Made by a program: the position numbers and the translations under genes. From positions 17,232,032 through 17,296,031 of the forward strand of contig OY735219.1 of assembly GCA_963457665.1 (NCBI GenBank): a stretch of 64,000 nt of DNA, written 5' to 3'. The first letter of the stretch is position 1. Each line of letters begins with the position of its first letter. Source of the DNA: Thysanoteuthis rhombus (Eukaryota; Mollusca; Cephalopoda; Oegopsida; Thysanoteuthidae). This document shows, piece by piece, positions 12,140 to 25,439 of this stretch. The notes below the pieces were generated by a model. The model was not told the origin of the DNA, ran no database searches, and saw only the letters and a list, made by a program, of their open reading frames with translations.

Positions 12140-12680
12140 GGGTTTGTCTCTCTAGAATGAGATAACAGAATATCTATATCACAAATTAGGATTTTATTCA
12201 GGAGATTTTTGAGGTCAGTGATTTTACTGTTTTTTAACAGAGAAAAAGGCTGAAATTAAGATATCATAATTTGGGATTTTAGTGAAGAGGAATGACAATG
12301 GAACTGATGACCTCCGGATCCAGTCTATTTATTCTTTCTCTGAGAAAAAATAGAAAGATATCAATTTGCAATATTGTTATTCCTATAGCGTTTATTTCAA
12401 CTAAGAAGATCAATACACCAGTAGTCCTCAATGTTAGTAATATCCTTTGGGTCTCTCTAAGGGAAAATAGCTAAATTACCAATACCACATATTGGTCTTT
12501 TACTATGGAGGAATGGCCAATACACTGATGGTCTTGAAGTTCAGTAAGTTTAATTTGATCTCTCTAAAATAAAAATACCTGAAATAACAAAATCACTACG
12601 TGAGACTTTAGTAAAAAAAGAAACACTTATCCTGGTGGATCAGGAGTTCAGTATATCCATTTTTTTGACATCAGAAAATG
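12140..12680. repeat. Degenerate ~110-bp tandem repeat, about 5 units
   Basis: A segment of the type 'gtctctctaagggaaaatag' recurs near 12145, 12237 (weak), 12337, 12450 and 12560, about 100-113 bp apart. Each is followed by 'ggtcttttactatggaggaatggccaatacactgatgg' variants such as those near 12280 and 12500. Units differ strongly from one another, so the array is old. Confidence 0.55.
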
Positions 12681-13359
12681 ACAAATGTTCTTAAAAACAG
12701 TGTAATATTTGTTTGTTTCCTTTCTAAAATTTATAGATTGGTTTGTCACAAAGATGTTGGTGATTAGCTGAGCGGTTGCTGGTACTGTTTGATATTTCTG
12801 TTCTTATATATCTTCCGATCAAAAATAAAATGAACGATTTAACTGACTGCTTGTCAGCGTACTTTTATGAATTGGGGGAATAAAAAAGTATGTCAATCAA
12901 TTCATTTCATTCAAATTGCCAATTTATGATCCATCTGATATTATCAAGCCTTTAAGACTGTCGTTGTTAAATTTGTCTCCCTGTAAGGAAAGTGTGAACC
13001 AATGTCAGTTGTAACTTACAGATGTAGTGGAATTAAGCGAAACTAAAAAGGCATAGCTGGGAAACAAAATTGATAGCAGTATATAAAAAACGACTGAAGT
13101 ATTCGTGATAACCGAATTGCATTGGACAATTCTGAATGTAAAAAGTCTTAATCATGCAATGCTTCAATACAAGACTTTACTGATGAATGAAGAGGTAAGA
13201 ATAACGAGGTTGATTATATATATATATAGGAAGTGAGACACTCAGGGGTAAGAATGTATGGGAACTTTGTTTATAAATTGATTAATCCATAAATGAAATA
13301 ATTGGTGTGCTAAACATATTTCAGTTGGTATTCCCATTTCAGTAGCATGTACAGTTTTT

Positions 13360-13481
13360 GTGCACCATGTAGTGGTTAAAAATTTTCTGTGATAAATAAA
13401 TTTAGCACCAGATGCTTTGCTTTGATTCGAATCCAATTTTTGCTCACATTCTAATGTGTGGGACTCGTGCATGTGTGTATA
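13360..13481 (+). mobile_element. Possible tRNA-derived SINE remnant
   Basis: An A-box-like TAGTGGTTAAA at 13370 and a B-box-like GATTCGAATCC at 13423 sit 53 bp apart in the right order. The body ends next to a TG/TA microsatellite. No second copy was found in the window, so this rests on the two boxes alone. Confidence 0.35.
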
Positions 13482-13486
13482 ATATA

Positions 13487-13520
<34 letters not shown>
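13482..13520. repeat. (TA)n microsatellite
   Basis: Nearly pure TA with one TGTATA interruption. Confidence 0.9.
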
Positions 13521-13539
13521 CAAAAGGACAGACTTCATC

Positions 13540-16500
13540 CCAGAGAGAATTCTGTGTGTGCAGCTAGGAAACTTTACGTCTTTGAATGCTAAACATTAAA
13601 AAAATTCAAACATTTGTGTATCTCTTCAGTCATTTTTCCCTTCGATATTCGTTAATGTAATTCATCATTTTTTTTATAGTTTTTTAAAAATGTTTTTACA
13701 AATACTTTGTTTTTACATTGCCGAAATGGTAAGATGGAGAAATGTTGCTGATTGTACTATAACAACAGTTTTATCAACCTGGTACCCAAGCAGTATTGAT
13801 CAAACTCCAGCTTCTTTCAGCAATGATTTTAATGTACAATATATCATACATTTACTTTGTTATTTTAGGGAAGGGTTATTGCAATTTATCGGGCAAGGAT
13901 TTTTTTTATACCATACATAATTTAACGTTATGGGGCTTTAGGGTTTCCCCTCGCTACGTTCCAAGCTTGGGTGAATATCACATTTGCACCCCTTAGACAG
14001 GGATAGATTTAGGAGTGAGTGGCTAGTAGTGTTTTGTGGTGTACATATTCATCATTGTGTCTTGCTAAGTTTATTTGGCTCTAATTGGTATGCTCATTAC
14101 TGAGTGAGTCTTGGTTGGACTTCCTTGAATCGATGTGTGTGCTGATGCGATGAAACCCAGTCAAAAAAAAAATTTACTTTTTCAGTTGTACGGAACTGGT
14201 CACGGAATTTCTTGTCTTGTGAGAGAATAATGAGCGGATGTTTCTCGTCTACGGCTAGTGCATTGCTCCCGCTGGCATCCCAGGGTAGTGCCTAGATCGT
14301 TGCTATTGTATCTTTCCGTTTCATTCAAATGCCCATATCAAAACTAGCTTTCAATTCATAGAAAATGGTTTATAATTTTCCCTGATATATCCATCAATTA
14401 AGGGACACTGGAAGTTTTGTATGGACAAAAGGGAATAATTTATCATCTGTTCCCTACCTTACTCATTAAAAAAAAAAAAAAAAAAAGCTCCCGATGACTA
14501 CATTTCCAACTTTTCTCTCATATATGTCTATTTATAGAATTCTCTAACAATCCATCTCTACTTACATTCCTCGGGTTTATCACACAGTTTGACTGACACG
14601 ATTTGAGAGAGTAAGCCAATAAGATTTTTTTTTTCACATTGACATCGCGTAAAGAATTAAGTGCATGTCAACGTCCGTTCATATGCTGCAAATGATAGAG
14701 CATCTGGAATAGAAATCGTATTAGCCATGTCTTTTATAATCAAACAAGCATATATTTTTGTGAATGTGACACGCTTCGAGTAATTGATAAATATCCCCTT
14801 TTACTCCGGACATTAGATTAACGTTTTATAAACCTTTTTCTTCGAATAGCTTAAAACTGATGGATATTTTGTTTTATGATCTAGTCCAACAACTTAAGGA
14901 GGACTATTCGACCATTAATAACTTCCTATAAGACTGGCTAGGTTTTAATTTACGGCTGTGTGATTACGTATGAAAGTGTTGACATCTCTTTTATCAATAT
15001 TTTTGTCAAACTGTGGAACAGTGGCACAAACGAAAGTTGAGGTAAAGATTTTAATTTTTTTTTATTCAAAATAGTAAGAGGATTACCTTTGTTCCTGGTT
15101 CCACTACCATAATATGGTCGGAAAAGAATGCATTGATTGTTTTTCTTCATTGTGATTCCCTCGACTGATTTATAACCAATCTGTTAATCATTATGAACTT
15201 TGGAGTACGAGTTGAAGCCAATTGAAAAATTAAACGAGAAACTATAATAATGGGTACAGAAGAAATATGAAGATTTTATTCACATAAATACAAGAAATGA
15301 TAAACTTTCTTGTGTCAGAACCTCTGACGAGGTATCATCCATTGTCTTTTGTGAGGAAAACATACAAGCGTAACTTGAAGAAAAACAGTACTGTATGTAA
15401 AATATGAATGCAATGTTTTACCAAACAAATACATTGTAAATCGGGCGGAGAATGTGTTGCTGGTAATCAGGAATGACTGTGATACTGACATTCATTTTGG
15501 TCCTTGCCAAATTTTTTAGATTCATGTTGAAGCTTTCTCTAAAGTCTTCTGTCTCTGACCTTTTTTCCTTTAAGTCTTAAGAAGGAGCATTTTTTTTCGA
15601 TTTAACACAAAAGTCATAAGAAATGGTCTTATGGAATCAAAGGACTGAGTCACAGAACTTTTTTTTATTATGTAACCATTTTAGTGGCTGTGAAAAATTT
15701 TTGACGAAACAGTTTGCGACGAAGCAGACCTATATTGTAATTTTATAGAGACCAGTTGTAAATGGGTAAAGGAATGACCCATAAAAAATCCTGCTTGTTT
15801 GATGGTCAGAACAAATTACTCGGAAGCTATAAAAAAATGACCGAGATGGACATCCATAGATATTTGAGCAAAGAGAAACATCTTTTTCTATTGCTCCAAT
15901 GTCTTTTCCTCCCGAAATATCTCTTTGTTCATACTTTTTTTCTTCATGCATTTTTTATGTAGACTCTTTTTCATCCTATCTTAAACTATTGCTATGCCTT
16001 TTTCTCCCCAAGTGAAGCACCTCGTTCGTCTAAATTCTTTTTCTTCTTTAACACCTATGGATAAACAGCTTATACGCCATACTCATATTTGCGTGTGACT
16101 TGTGCTTGTACTCCGCTAGGATGAGATATTCCAACTATTTTCAAGCTATCTTTGCACTTTCAGTGTCTACACCTGATTGCTTGGAAATAATTACCTTTGT
16201 AGATCTTTTAGGAAAGTAAGTGTCGTGAAACGAAGGAAACTTTTGAAAAGCAAGGAGTACCTTTACAGCTTTTACGTGATACCCATCTTTATAGTCTACC
16301 GCGCTACTGGGCAACCCTGGCAAGGTTCATGAATATTTCATGACGTTTTCCATTCCCTTTCGTAGTTGAACGACGCCAATAGAATAATCCGTCTCCATAG
16401 AATTGTTTTTTTTTCCTTTTCTGTGACACTTCTGTGACTGCCTAAAGACTTAAACAGAACCAATCGAGAACAGATCGTCATTAATATTATCATAATGACT

Positions 16501-16937
16501 GGAGACGATGGCATAATGCCTTGTTAATTTATGCTACAATATTCTGACATTAGAGAAATTTATTGAAAATTTTGTCGTTTAATAAAATCATTTTTTAAAA
16601 AATTCATCGCATAGCCATGAAAAAACCCAATGCTTTCATGAAGGGAAATCTGCAATTTCTCAAGATTTTTTGATGAGAACAGATGTACGATCAAAAATAT
16701 CGGTTATCATATATGGAAGAGAGAAATTAAGTGACACGTTTCTCTTAAATGTGTGCGTTCATGTGTACATATGAACGTGTAGTCGACGATATAATCTAGT
16801 GCCCTATCTGCGATCCGCACTACTGTGTGCTTTTACATGGTTCAAATAGAACGCACTTCTAGATCAACTTTGTAGATTAATACATCCGTCCGTTACAATG
16901 TGGAGCCTAGGGTCTCTATGATGAATTGACTCATTTC

Positions 16938-16938
<1 letters not shown>
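13540..16938. other. Anonymous AT-rich DNA, no gene recognised
   Basis: About 3.4 kb with only short frames (60-76 codons on either strand), none resembling a known protein. An A run occupies 14468-14486. It could be intronic or intergenic, and the sequence gives no splice-linked coding signal to decide. Confidence 0.55.

Positions 16939-16983
<45 letters not shown>
16939..16983. repeat. (TA)n microsatellite
   Basis: About 44 bp of pure TA. Confidence 0.93.
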
Positions 16984-16985
<2 letters not shown>

Positions 16986-18167
16986 CTAGTAGATATATCC
17001 CAATTCTACACAGTTTTTAAGATTACATCTGGGAATAATAACTCCCTTATACAGGTGAGAACAAAAGCGCTAATTTGTCCCTTCATTTTCTGTTTGATCC
17101 TCACCCAGTGGAACAATATCGAAACTCCCTTTGAAGCCTGAATGTGTGATTTTTATGGAAAGTTAATAGGTCTTTCTTCGATCAAATTAGAACAGCGCTC
17201 AAACTCCCTGATAATCACCACTTGATCAGAGAAAAAAAATCTAAAGATACTGTATAAATCCAATAAGCATAAAAGATTAAAAAATCTAGATTTATTCTCA
17301 AAGAATATATCGTTCGATTGTTTTGGAGCTAATGACTTCATCTTTGCCTTGTTTCTTCCCTCTTACAACAGTTTGGCTGGAGAATTCGGTATAAAAATAC
17401 GACATTCAGTGAATTGTCTGTGATATCCACTGAACCAAGAAAAAAGAAACGGAGAAGCAAAGGTTATTTACCAAATATATAAAGGATAAAAAAACTTATC
17501 GCTAATCTTCAACCAAAAATAGTTTCTTTTTGATGATTAGAAAGACATTTCCCAATTTTAAATACTGATTATCGGTTCCATTAACTGCAGAAATGGAGCC
17601 GAACCACTTGCTTCAATTTACATTCTTATTTTACATACGTTACTTGCAATTACCCCACCATAGACATACATGTTCATGAGAATGCAAAAGTAAAAAGACA
17701 CTGGCACACACACGGGGAGCAAAAGGGAAGAGAGACGAACTGGAAGTTTGTGCATTCCATTGATGATCAAATAACAATAAGTTTAATTCACACATAGGAG
17801 GATTGTCCAAAAATTATCCAGTCTTTTGATAAACATGATAGTACAGTGGCACCTTCATCCCGTTCAAAATATATCGAATTTTGGGATCCTCAATACTTAT
17901 CCCGGCTACTTTTTTTTTCGGGATCGCCATCAGCTGCAATGTCGCCTTCTCAATCGCTTCTATTGTCCAAGATATCTTTATTGGAACTTCCTAAGTAATT
18001 CTACTCAATTGCATGAATTCCAGAAGTATTTACTAAGCTTAATTTTGTCTGACGCAAGGGCAGAGGTCAGTCGATTCTGATTTAATTATATATGACCAGA
18101 GCGTGACAGGTTGATAGAAAAACGGCTTGAGATAATTCAGTGGATAAAATTTAACGAGAGATATATC
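16984..18167. other. Anonymous AT-rich DNA
   Basis: No recognised gene or repeat. An 84-codon frame at 17826-18080 has no known features. Confidence 0.55.
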
Positions 18168-18388
18168 TTCCAACTCTGGAATGGAGAACTCTGGTGGATG
18201 AAGAATCATGTTTAAGTGAATATATCGCTTAAATTCTGTCCTAATGACGGTCTAATTCTGCATAGGGCAGGGGTATACCAGCCTCTGGGTCTGAAGCAAA
18301 CGTTTCGATCATACCTCGTAGTACTGGATGGATAGTCTATAGCCACACTGCAGAGTTGTAATACAACGAAACGGCTGTCCGTGGATTA
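18168..18388 (+). mobile_element. tRNA-derived SINE, family S1, near full length
   Basis: Forward copy of the S1 family. It is alignable by eye with 24656-24885 over about 220 bp, from 'cttccaactct' through 'aagtgaatatat', the 'cagcctctgggtctgaag' body, a B-box-like GTTTCGATC and the 'agccacactg' end. Its 3' end passes directly into a TACA/TA microsatellite, the usual place for simple-repeat SINE tails. Confidence 0.65.
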
Positions 18389-18393
18389 CATAC

Positions 18394-18425
<32 letters not shown>

Positions 18426-18459
18426 CTTTCTATTCATCTCTATCACACTGTTCATATCC

Positions 18460-18526
<67 letters not shown>

Positions 18527-18530
18527 ACAC
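18389..18530. repeat. (TACA)n, (TA)n and (TG)n microsatellites at a SINE tail
   Basis: TACATACA steps then TA to 18426, a 38-bp non-repeat gap, then about 36 bp of TA and about 26 bp of TG. Frames over this on both strands are simple-repeat translations. Confidence 0.9.
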
Positions 18531-19029
18531 ACTTTGCAAAGTTCACATAATCGTAAATCTTGGCACTCTTGTTTGGTGAATGTGCAGTGAAAACGATATT
18601 AACCCGATTTGAATAAAAGAAGAGCGGGGCATATATTAGTGATGCATATATCGCCATATTTGCTGGCACCACACAAATAACTCTTTGAACTAAAAACCCA
18701 TAATGTTTAATATCCGGTTAGGTAGAATCGAAGTGAAAAAATGAAACTACAAAGATAAACAGAAAAGTTTGCTGTTTTCTTTTCTCCTTTCAAACTAAGA
18801 AAATAATTTGCTTAACTGAAAACATTAGCAAAATATATAAACATAATATATAAAATTGTATTTCGATTTGACATTCCCCTTTTTGCAATTATTGGATGAG
18901 GGTTTTGTTGATAAAGATTTTCATGATAAAAAAGTATTCACTCGACTGGTGCAGATAATTTGGGGAAACCCAACGGAGTTTTTCAGCCAGAACTCGCAAA
19001 ATATTCTTATTTTAGTGAATTTGATTTTT
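18531..19029. other. Anonymous DNA between SINE and LINE copies
   Basis: No gene recognised. The 84- and 88-codon frames at 18856-19110 and 18921-19187 overlap each other on opposite strands and run into the LINE fragment. Confidence 0.5.
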
Positions 19030-19495
19030 AGTAATTGCCACACATTATCCTCGAAAGAGAGGTATAAAACCGATTCAACCTCCCGATCATTTATGGAGAT
19101 GAAACATTGAACCTGACCAAGAGACTGACCCGCTGAGTGAGAAGCTTGCAACGTGCACATGAAAAAAAAGATCATGCTCAACGTCAAAAGGTGAGATCAG
19201 AAGACAGCACTCTATATCAGGGAGAAAACAAGAGCCCGAGAAATAGAATCAACTAGAAAACTCAATTAGCAATGGACTGGTCATCTAGCAAGTCTTGCAA
19301 ACTACCGATGGACATCATGACTCACAACGTGGACCCCAGGGGATCACATGCGCAACCAAGGTAAGCAGAATACAAGATGGAGGGACAAACTGGACAAATC
19401 TAGAGAGTATTGGCTCTGCGACACCCAAGGGAGAGAGACGTGGTGAATCATTGGGAAGGTCTCTGTCCAACGATGGACGATGAACAACTGATGAT
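19030..19495 (+). mobile_element. LINE fragment, RTE-like, 3' end
   Basis: Broken translation gives the C-terminal region of RTE-type ORF2: 'YGDETLNLTKRLTR', then 'HEKKIMLNV', then 'IREKTRAREIE', then 'QWTGHLASL', then 'RWRDKLDKS', then 'VQRWTMNN'. The frame changes several times and stops interrupt it. It ends in ATGATAA, the short-repeat end seen in the copies at 4395 and 6158. Better preserved than those two. A 62-codon open piece survives at 19295-19483. Confidence 0.75.
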
Positions 19496-21615
19496 AAATA
19501 TTCGTAAATGTCGATAGTTCTGATTAGAAAGGATAAATAGACATTTAATCAATTTTAAAAAAAGCTCAGTTAATAAAGATAATCCGAGTGCTGAATTTCC
19601 GTTTTCACTTGTATGAATAATTGAATGCTTGTTTCGAAAGCCATTGGCCGCAATTTAGAGTCATTGATTTCAGAATAAGTAGTCAAGAAGGACGTAGAAT
19701 TAAGTGACATTAAAATATATGTATGAAAACTGAGTATAACTTTGATTCAAAAGGAAGAATCTATATAAAACATCCAATAGAATCAAGTAAAACATTTTTC
19801 TGTGATCAACTAAAGCAAACAGCATTCGGTACAGGAAGATTTGCCATTTGCCTAATTGGAGGCTGTTCAGCTCCACAGGATTCGAATGAGAGAGATCCTA
19901 ACTAAACACTTACTTATATTCGTTGTAGTGAACAAACGCCAGCCATAGTCACTGGTCATTCATTCACTCGGGAGAGAGAAATGATTGTGTCTCTCCAGTT
20001 CAAATTTGAAAATGGAGCAGGAACTAAGGCATTAGGTTACAGCCAGGCTGACATTTAATTACTCCCGAATTAAGCGTACTCAGTCAGAGCTGATGTACTG
20101 ACATTATTACATGGCTGTAAAACTCTTACAGAAGGTGAGATCCTAATTGACTAAGGGATGGGAAGTGCAGTTTTGTATCTCCTACCGATAACAATCATTG
20201 CTGTTCAAAACCACATAAGTTTATTTTGATGCTCGTTTTTACATACTTAAGAGGTTATGATTGCTAAGTGGAGCCGTTTTTTTTAATATGGAGTAATTTT
20301 CAGCGTGACCATCAATCGTATAGAAAGTAAGACCGCAGTAAAAATTCCCCTTGGGGCCGATTCGGCTCAATCTGCACTAATGACCTTGGGGAAGGAAAGA
20401 CTCCACGTCCCTGCACCCATTCCCACTGTGAAATATCTTTAAAAATGTCTGGTCACTTGAATAGTTCGTTCAAGTGAAAAATAATCCTATCCTCATGACA
20501 AGGAAGTCGGGTTACGTTTTCACTTCATGATAGCTTCATAAGGCATTGATAAGAAGTCCTTCCACGTATTGCATATTTCTTAGGACCAATCGCTTTCCGA
20601 CCATCGGTAGTTGCCCCCGAAGCAATGTCCCTTGTTTGATTTAATTTGTCAAGGATAATATCAATAGCTTCGAATTATCCCGAACCAATGATCAATCAAA
20701 TCCAGAATAGTTCTATAATGATTGATTACATGATTTCCCAGAAAGGTGTCAGAAAGTAAGAAAATGCAAAAATTTTCTTGTAGAATCTAATTTTCCCAGA
20801 ATTTATATTAGTAAATATTTGGAATCATTTGACAGTTAATCTCCCCTGAGACTCCTGCATCTTGCTCAGTATTCACAGACTTTTCTTGCTGTAGAGTACG
20901 TGTTTTCCAAGCCTATTCACTTATCAGATGGTTATGAGTTTAATCTTTGAGTTTGCAACAGAAACTTGAGGGTCACCTGAAAGACCTAAAAAGGAAGAAT
21001 ATAATACACGAACTGCTTGAAATAAATGTGTAAAAAGTTTTTCCAGTTCGCTCTCGTGGTTTTTCATCTAGTGTTTTTTTGAGTTTGTATATGCATTTGA
21101 GAAGACTTATAGGTCCTTAGTAGTAGAGGTCTTGTAGAAATCCCTTTTATCGATTATGATTGCAGTGTTTCAATCATTTGAAGTTTTCGGGACGGATAGA
21201 ATCAACCGACTTTCTTATAGTTCTGAACCAAACGTCTCATTTTGTGTCTGTTCTGGATGATCGATTCGTCTGAGTGATGATACGTTGTTTAATCCACGGA
21301 ACCATTGTATATGAATGTCACTGTTTGTATTTTTGTGTCTATGAAGTGAATTATACTTATTTTGCAATTTGTGTTTCCGTTCATCGATGCACAAACATAT
21401 GTTAAAGATTTACAATCACGATTAATGCACAGAAATACTATATATTCCCTGAAATGATATTCAATGCAAATGTATAGGTATATTTTGGTCCATAAATTAA
21501 TGGATATACAGGCATATCAAAAAATCCTGATTCACTATTTTCTTTGATATATGTCTTACCCCCACCCCCGTGGTATATCATATAGAAATATATATATCAT
21601 TAAAATTGACTGCTT

Positions 21616-21616
<1 letters not shown>
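19496..21616. other. Anonymous AT-rich DNA
   Basis: About 2.1 kb with no gene, family repeat or RNA gene recognised. Only one frame reaches 60 codons. Confidence 0.55.

Positions 21617-21681
<65 letters not shown>
21617..21681. repeat. (CA)n(TA)n microsatellite
   Basis: Short CA run followed by about 57 bp of TA. Confidence 0.93.
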
Positions 21682-21683
<2 letters not shown>

Positions 21684-22794
21684 GAGCAGCGATCGAGGAA
21701 GGTGGAGGGAAACGAAATTGCAGACCCTAAAAATTCTTTTGAGAGAGTCGTTCACGAAAATCAGATACGATTGTCAGTCATATGAAATATGGCAGATATG
21801 CAGACAAATGCTGTACTTATGAATCGCGAGAAAATCTTAAATTGCATTTGATAAAAAAAAAAAAATTAAAAAAAAATTGCAAGGGAATGATATGTATTTT
21901 GCTATTCTATTCATACAAAGGAATATGCGTATTTATAAAGTAAAACATCAGATACAAGTGGTTGAGAAGGGTTTCATAAATCTTTTTTTGCTTTTATCCC
22001 TGATCCATGTTTGACATTTCTGATGGAGTTAATATCAGTTATTTTTCTTTTATATTCGTACAGTGATTAGAAAAACAGCACAGAGGAGGGGAAGTCGGTT
22101 GAAAGGCTTCATTTTGACTATAGCAAGCTATCGGAAAAGGAAAGTTCAACTCATCATAACCAATCGGTGCTATTTACTTACTACCGTAGATTGATGGTCC
22201 AAGTTAAGCTTTGACAAGAAACAAAAACAATATAACCACCGTAAATAGGGTAAATGTGGTCAAAATAATGAATAATTTGAATTCAAGAAATAAATATTCA
22301 TTTGGTTTATCTTGGTTTTATTTTTTTAAAAAGCAATCCTTGTAACTCATTATCTTGAGTACACTTTATTTTTTAAATCAAAGTTTACTTTACTAAATTC
22401 TGTATAGAGCCTCATACCCTTGTCCACGTACGTAGTAACATGTTTTACACATTCATAGACACACACCCACTTGCATCTACAGAACAATTCTCTGCATGCA
22501 ACCTCTTTGATGATATATATATCTTTTCAGGTAAGAAAAAAAACTAACAGAATCGGGATGCTTTTGAAAAGCAGATGAGTTAAGAAATAATTTAATCACC
22601 AACAAGGAATATTTACTGCCATGAAACAAGCCATCCATTCTTTCAGTCTCTAAGCTCTGGTAAAGACCATCGTTTCGAATGATGGTTCCTTTGGCAGACA
22701 AGCATTTTGGAAATTGGGATAAGAGAATCTATCTCGCCACATTTACACCTATTTGAACTTATGACAAAATATGATGCAAAAGAATAAAAATGTT
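21682..22794. other. Anonymous AT-rich DNA
   Basis: Poly-A-rich stretch near 21850-21880. No gene or repeat family recognised. Confidence 0.55.
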
Positions 22795-23035
22795 CAGGGT
22801 AGGAATGGAGGGAGTTTTAGAAAGTAAAATGTGTTAGGAGGGAAGGAGGTAAGTTTTAGGCGGAAAAGGAAGTTTTAGGTGGGGGTGGGGAAAGTTCAAG
22901 AAAAGAAAAAATACGAAAGAAAAAGAATGTTCAATAAGGAAAGAAACGAATCCAATGTGGATGCAAGAAAAAGACTTGAAGAATAAAGTTGAATAAAGGA
23001 AGTTTTAAGAAAGAATAAGATCAAGAAGGAGACAT
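22795..23035. repeat. Polypurine minisatellite-like tract
   Basis: About 240 bp, strongly purine on the + strand, in which GGAAGTTTTAGG and relatives ('gggagttttag', 'ggtaagttttagg', 'ggaagttttaag') recur at irregular 20-60 bp steps near 22811, 22850, 22869 and 22999. Includes G-runs at 22880-22890. The hydrophobic minus-strand frame here is a repeat translation. Confidence 0.65.
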
Positions 23036-24046
23036 GAATGTTATTTCTTGGAAAAATTCCAAGGCTTGAACAGATCACCCTGCTCAAAGATCAGACATAA
23101 TCGTATAAGTATGTATTTTTTGTAAATACAAAAAACAAACAAAAAAAAAAACCCAAATTATTCCCTGTGGATTTTACCCCCAAAACGAAAACGAACTCTT
23201 TTCAAGTATGTCAAATTTCCATCCTCCCCTCACTGCTGAATTTTTTCAACTATCGGTCTCAGGACTTTCTAGACATTAGGTTCTTACATTTGTGATGAAG
23301 TACAAAGAATACATCTTTTCTGTTCTCTTTCTTGAATAAGACATCTATGCTCTAAGTTTGAATACAGATTCCTGGTTTTTAGTTCAGTTCTCGGTACGTG
23401 TAAAGGTGACTGCAATTGGCGTATTTGGGATTCGAATATCTAGGTCGAGAGTCCCTGGGTCATCAGGTTGAAAGTATGGTTCGTGTTATATTGCAAAGAA
23501 AAAATTATATCCAACCACCAGTTCTGAGCATTAATGACTACATTTGTGACTGTCCAGCCACTTTGCCTCCCCAAAAGAAAGTCAAAATGTAGTGGAGCAT
23601 TTCGGTTTTCAAGTTAAAAATGCAGGGTAACCTTTATCCTAAAAGAAAGGGGGCATTTTCTCTTTTGTAGAATCAAACGTGGAGGGGGACACATTTCCAG
23701 GAAGTTGTCCAAAGTGAATGGGAAGTCCCTTGTAAACGACCAAAGCAGATAAAACTTTTCCGTTCCTCTAACCAGCAACAGTTGATCAATCCTTTTACAC
23801 TTCCCATGCACCACAAGTGGAAGAGTGTTTTCTTTTCATTTTACAGGGTCAAAAGTTAAAAGGAAAGCTTATTGTAATAAGTTTTCCTTCAACTTTTAAA
23901 GTCCGTGAGATTTTTTTTCTGCAACTCTGATATTAAAGGCAGCGTGGAAAGTTGCTTCAGCTTGTACATATCTATATTTTGATTACGGATTCTAACATCG
24001 TAAATCTGATTTTAAAAGTTTGGCTGACTAACCAAAAGTGCTTGGA
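23036..24046. other. Anonymous flank of the tandem array
   Basis: No gene recognised. Homology to the array units begins at 24047 and does not extend left into this stretch, so it is the unique left flank. Confidence 0.6.
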
Positions 24047-24655
24047 GAAAGTCACTTGAAGCAAAAGAGCTCTAGACGGGTTAAAATTTTGAATACTCGG
24101 AGAGGATTTGAGAGGATTGGGTCCGAGCGGAAGGCAAATTTTTAGCCGTGTGTTCAGCCTCTAATTAAAACAGCGCTTTTAAATCATACCACCGAGAAAA
24201 TGATAATTAACAGAAGAGGTTTCATTTCGTTTTCATCTTTTTATAAACATTCCGTTTTCTTAACTGATATTCATTCCCAATTGATCCAAAATATATTCTC
24301 ATGCAGAAAAGACTATCAGATCGGGATGGTCGACTTTTGGCAGAGGAACAAAAAAAGAATCATACTAATGAGCAATAATGCGTGAATATTTGGCGGGAGG
24401 GAGAAGGGAAGGAAAGTGAAAACATGGTTACCGGATACCTTCGATCCAGAAACATTACACGGCATTTCAACCCAATTTTTTTCTATGGATTTCCCATCTG
24501 GTATATTTTTCATGAAATACTTTCTAGTCACTCAATGTTCTGACATTGACCCATATGTACTTATTTTTTCTATCTTGGAATGTGTTGATATATTTTATGA
24601 GCTCGTTATCTTTCGATCACTCATTTCGAATGAACAAAACCAGAGATTCAAAATT

Positions 24656-24885
24656 CTTCCAACTATTATAGAGCGCTCCAGTGGATGCGGAATTGTGTAC
24701 AAGTGAATATATTGCTTAAATTCAACCTAACTGACGGACAAGTTCTGCATAGGGCAGGGGAAAATGACAGCCTCTGGGTATGAAACGAAGGTTTCGACCC
24801 TACCTCGTGGTACTGGATGGATAACGGCTAATCTATAGCCACACTGAAGAGCTGTAATACAACTAAATAGCTATTTATGGATGAC
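24656..24885 (+). mobile_element. SINE S1, unit 1, near full length
   Basis: Forward S1 copy aligning with 18168-18388 from 'ttccaact' to the 'tttatggatgac' end, with B-box-like GGTTTCGACCC. Units 2 and 3 keep only its second half. Confidence 0.65.
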
Positions 24886-24939
24886 TCAATTATTAATATA
24901 TATATCTATATCATTTTTAGATTTTTTTCCTATATAAAA

Positions 24940-25135
24940 ACAGACTCAACTCGAAATAATTTGATAACTGATACTACAAACGTGATCTCTAGCGATGGCA
25001 ACAGATTTAAGTAGAAATTACTCATACAAGAGACATACCACAGAACTGATGGTATAAAACACATACAAATCACGAAAATACCTTCACCTTATAATTTACA
25101 GCTATCAATAAACACCCCCTTCCCCACTAAATAAA
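24940..25135 (+). mobile_element. Possible Penelope-like fragment, unit 1
   Basis: Broken version of the 62-codon frame seen in unit 3 at 54044. See that entry for the reasoning. Confidence 0.25.
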
Positions 25136-25439
25136 ACAAAAGCAGGTCAAGAATTGATCACCCAAAAAAGAAAGTTACGTGCATATGGAATAAGGGGAAG
25201 ATGACGCGACTTGGGATTTCGAGGGGGAGGCTACTTCTGAGTAGGTATCTAAAATAAATCGAATCATTTGCCTAAATAGGCCTACACAAGGAAGAATCAA
25301 GCGTGTAGCAAATCCCTACGTCACCATACATATATATAATTATGAAACAATAGATATTAATTTATCAGAAATATAATTTACAACACTGAAATAGAAAACT
25401 GCAGAATAAATGCTATTGCAAATGGCATTTTATGACTCA

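Noticed and set aside
12750-12800. A-box-like TTAGCTGAGCGG suggesting a tRNA gene or SINE
   Set aside because: No B box or cloverleaf partner follows at a workable distance.
1-24046. Exons of a host gene
   Set aside because: No frame shows a recognisable domain, and no pair of frames with convincing splice sites stands out by eye. Intronic location cannot be excluded.
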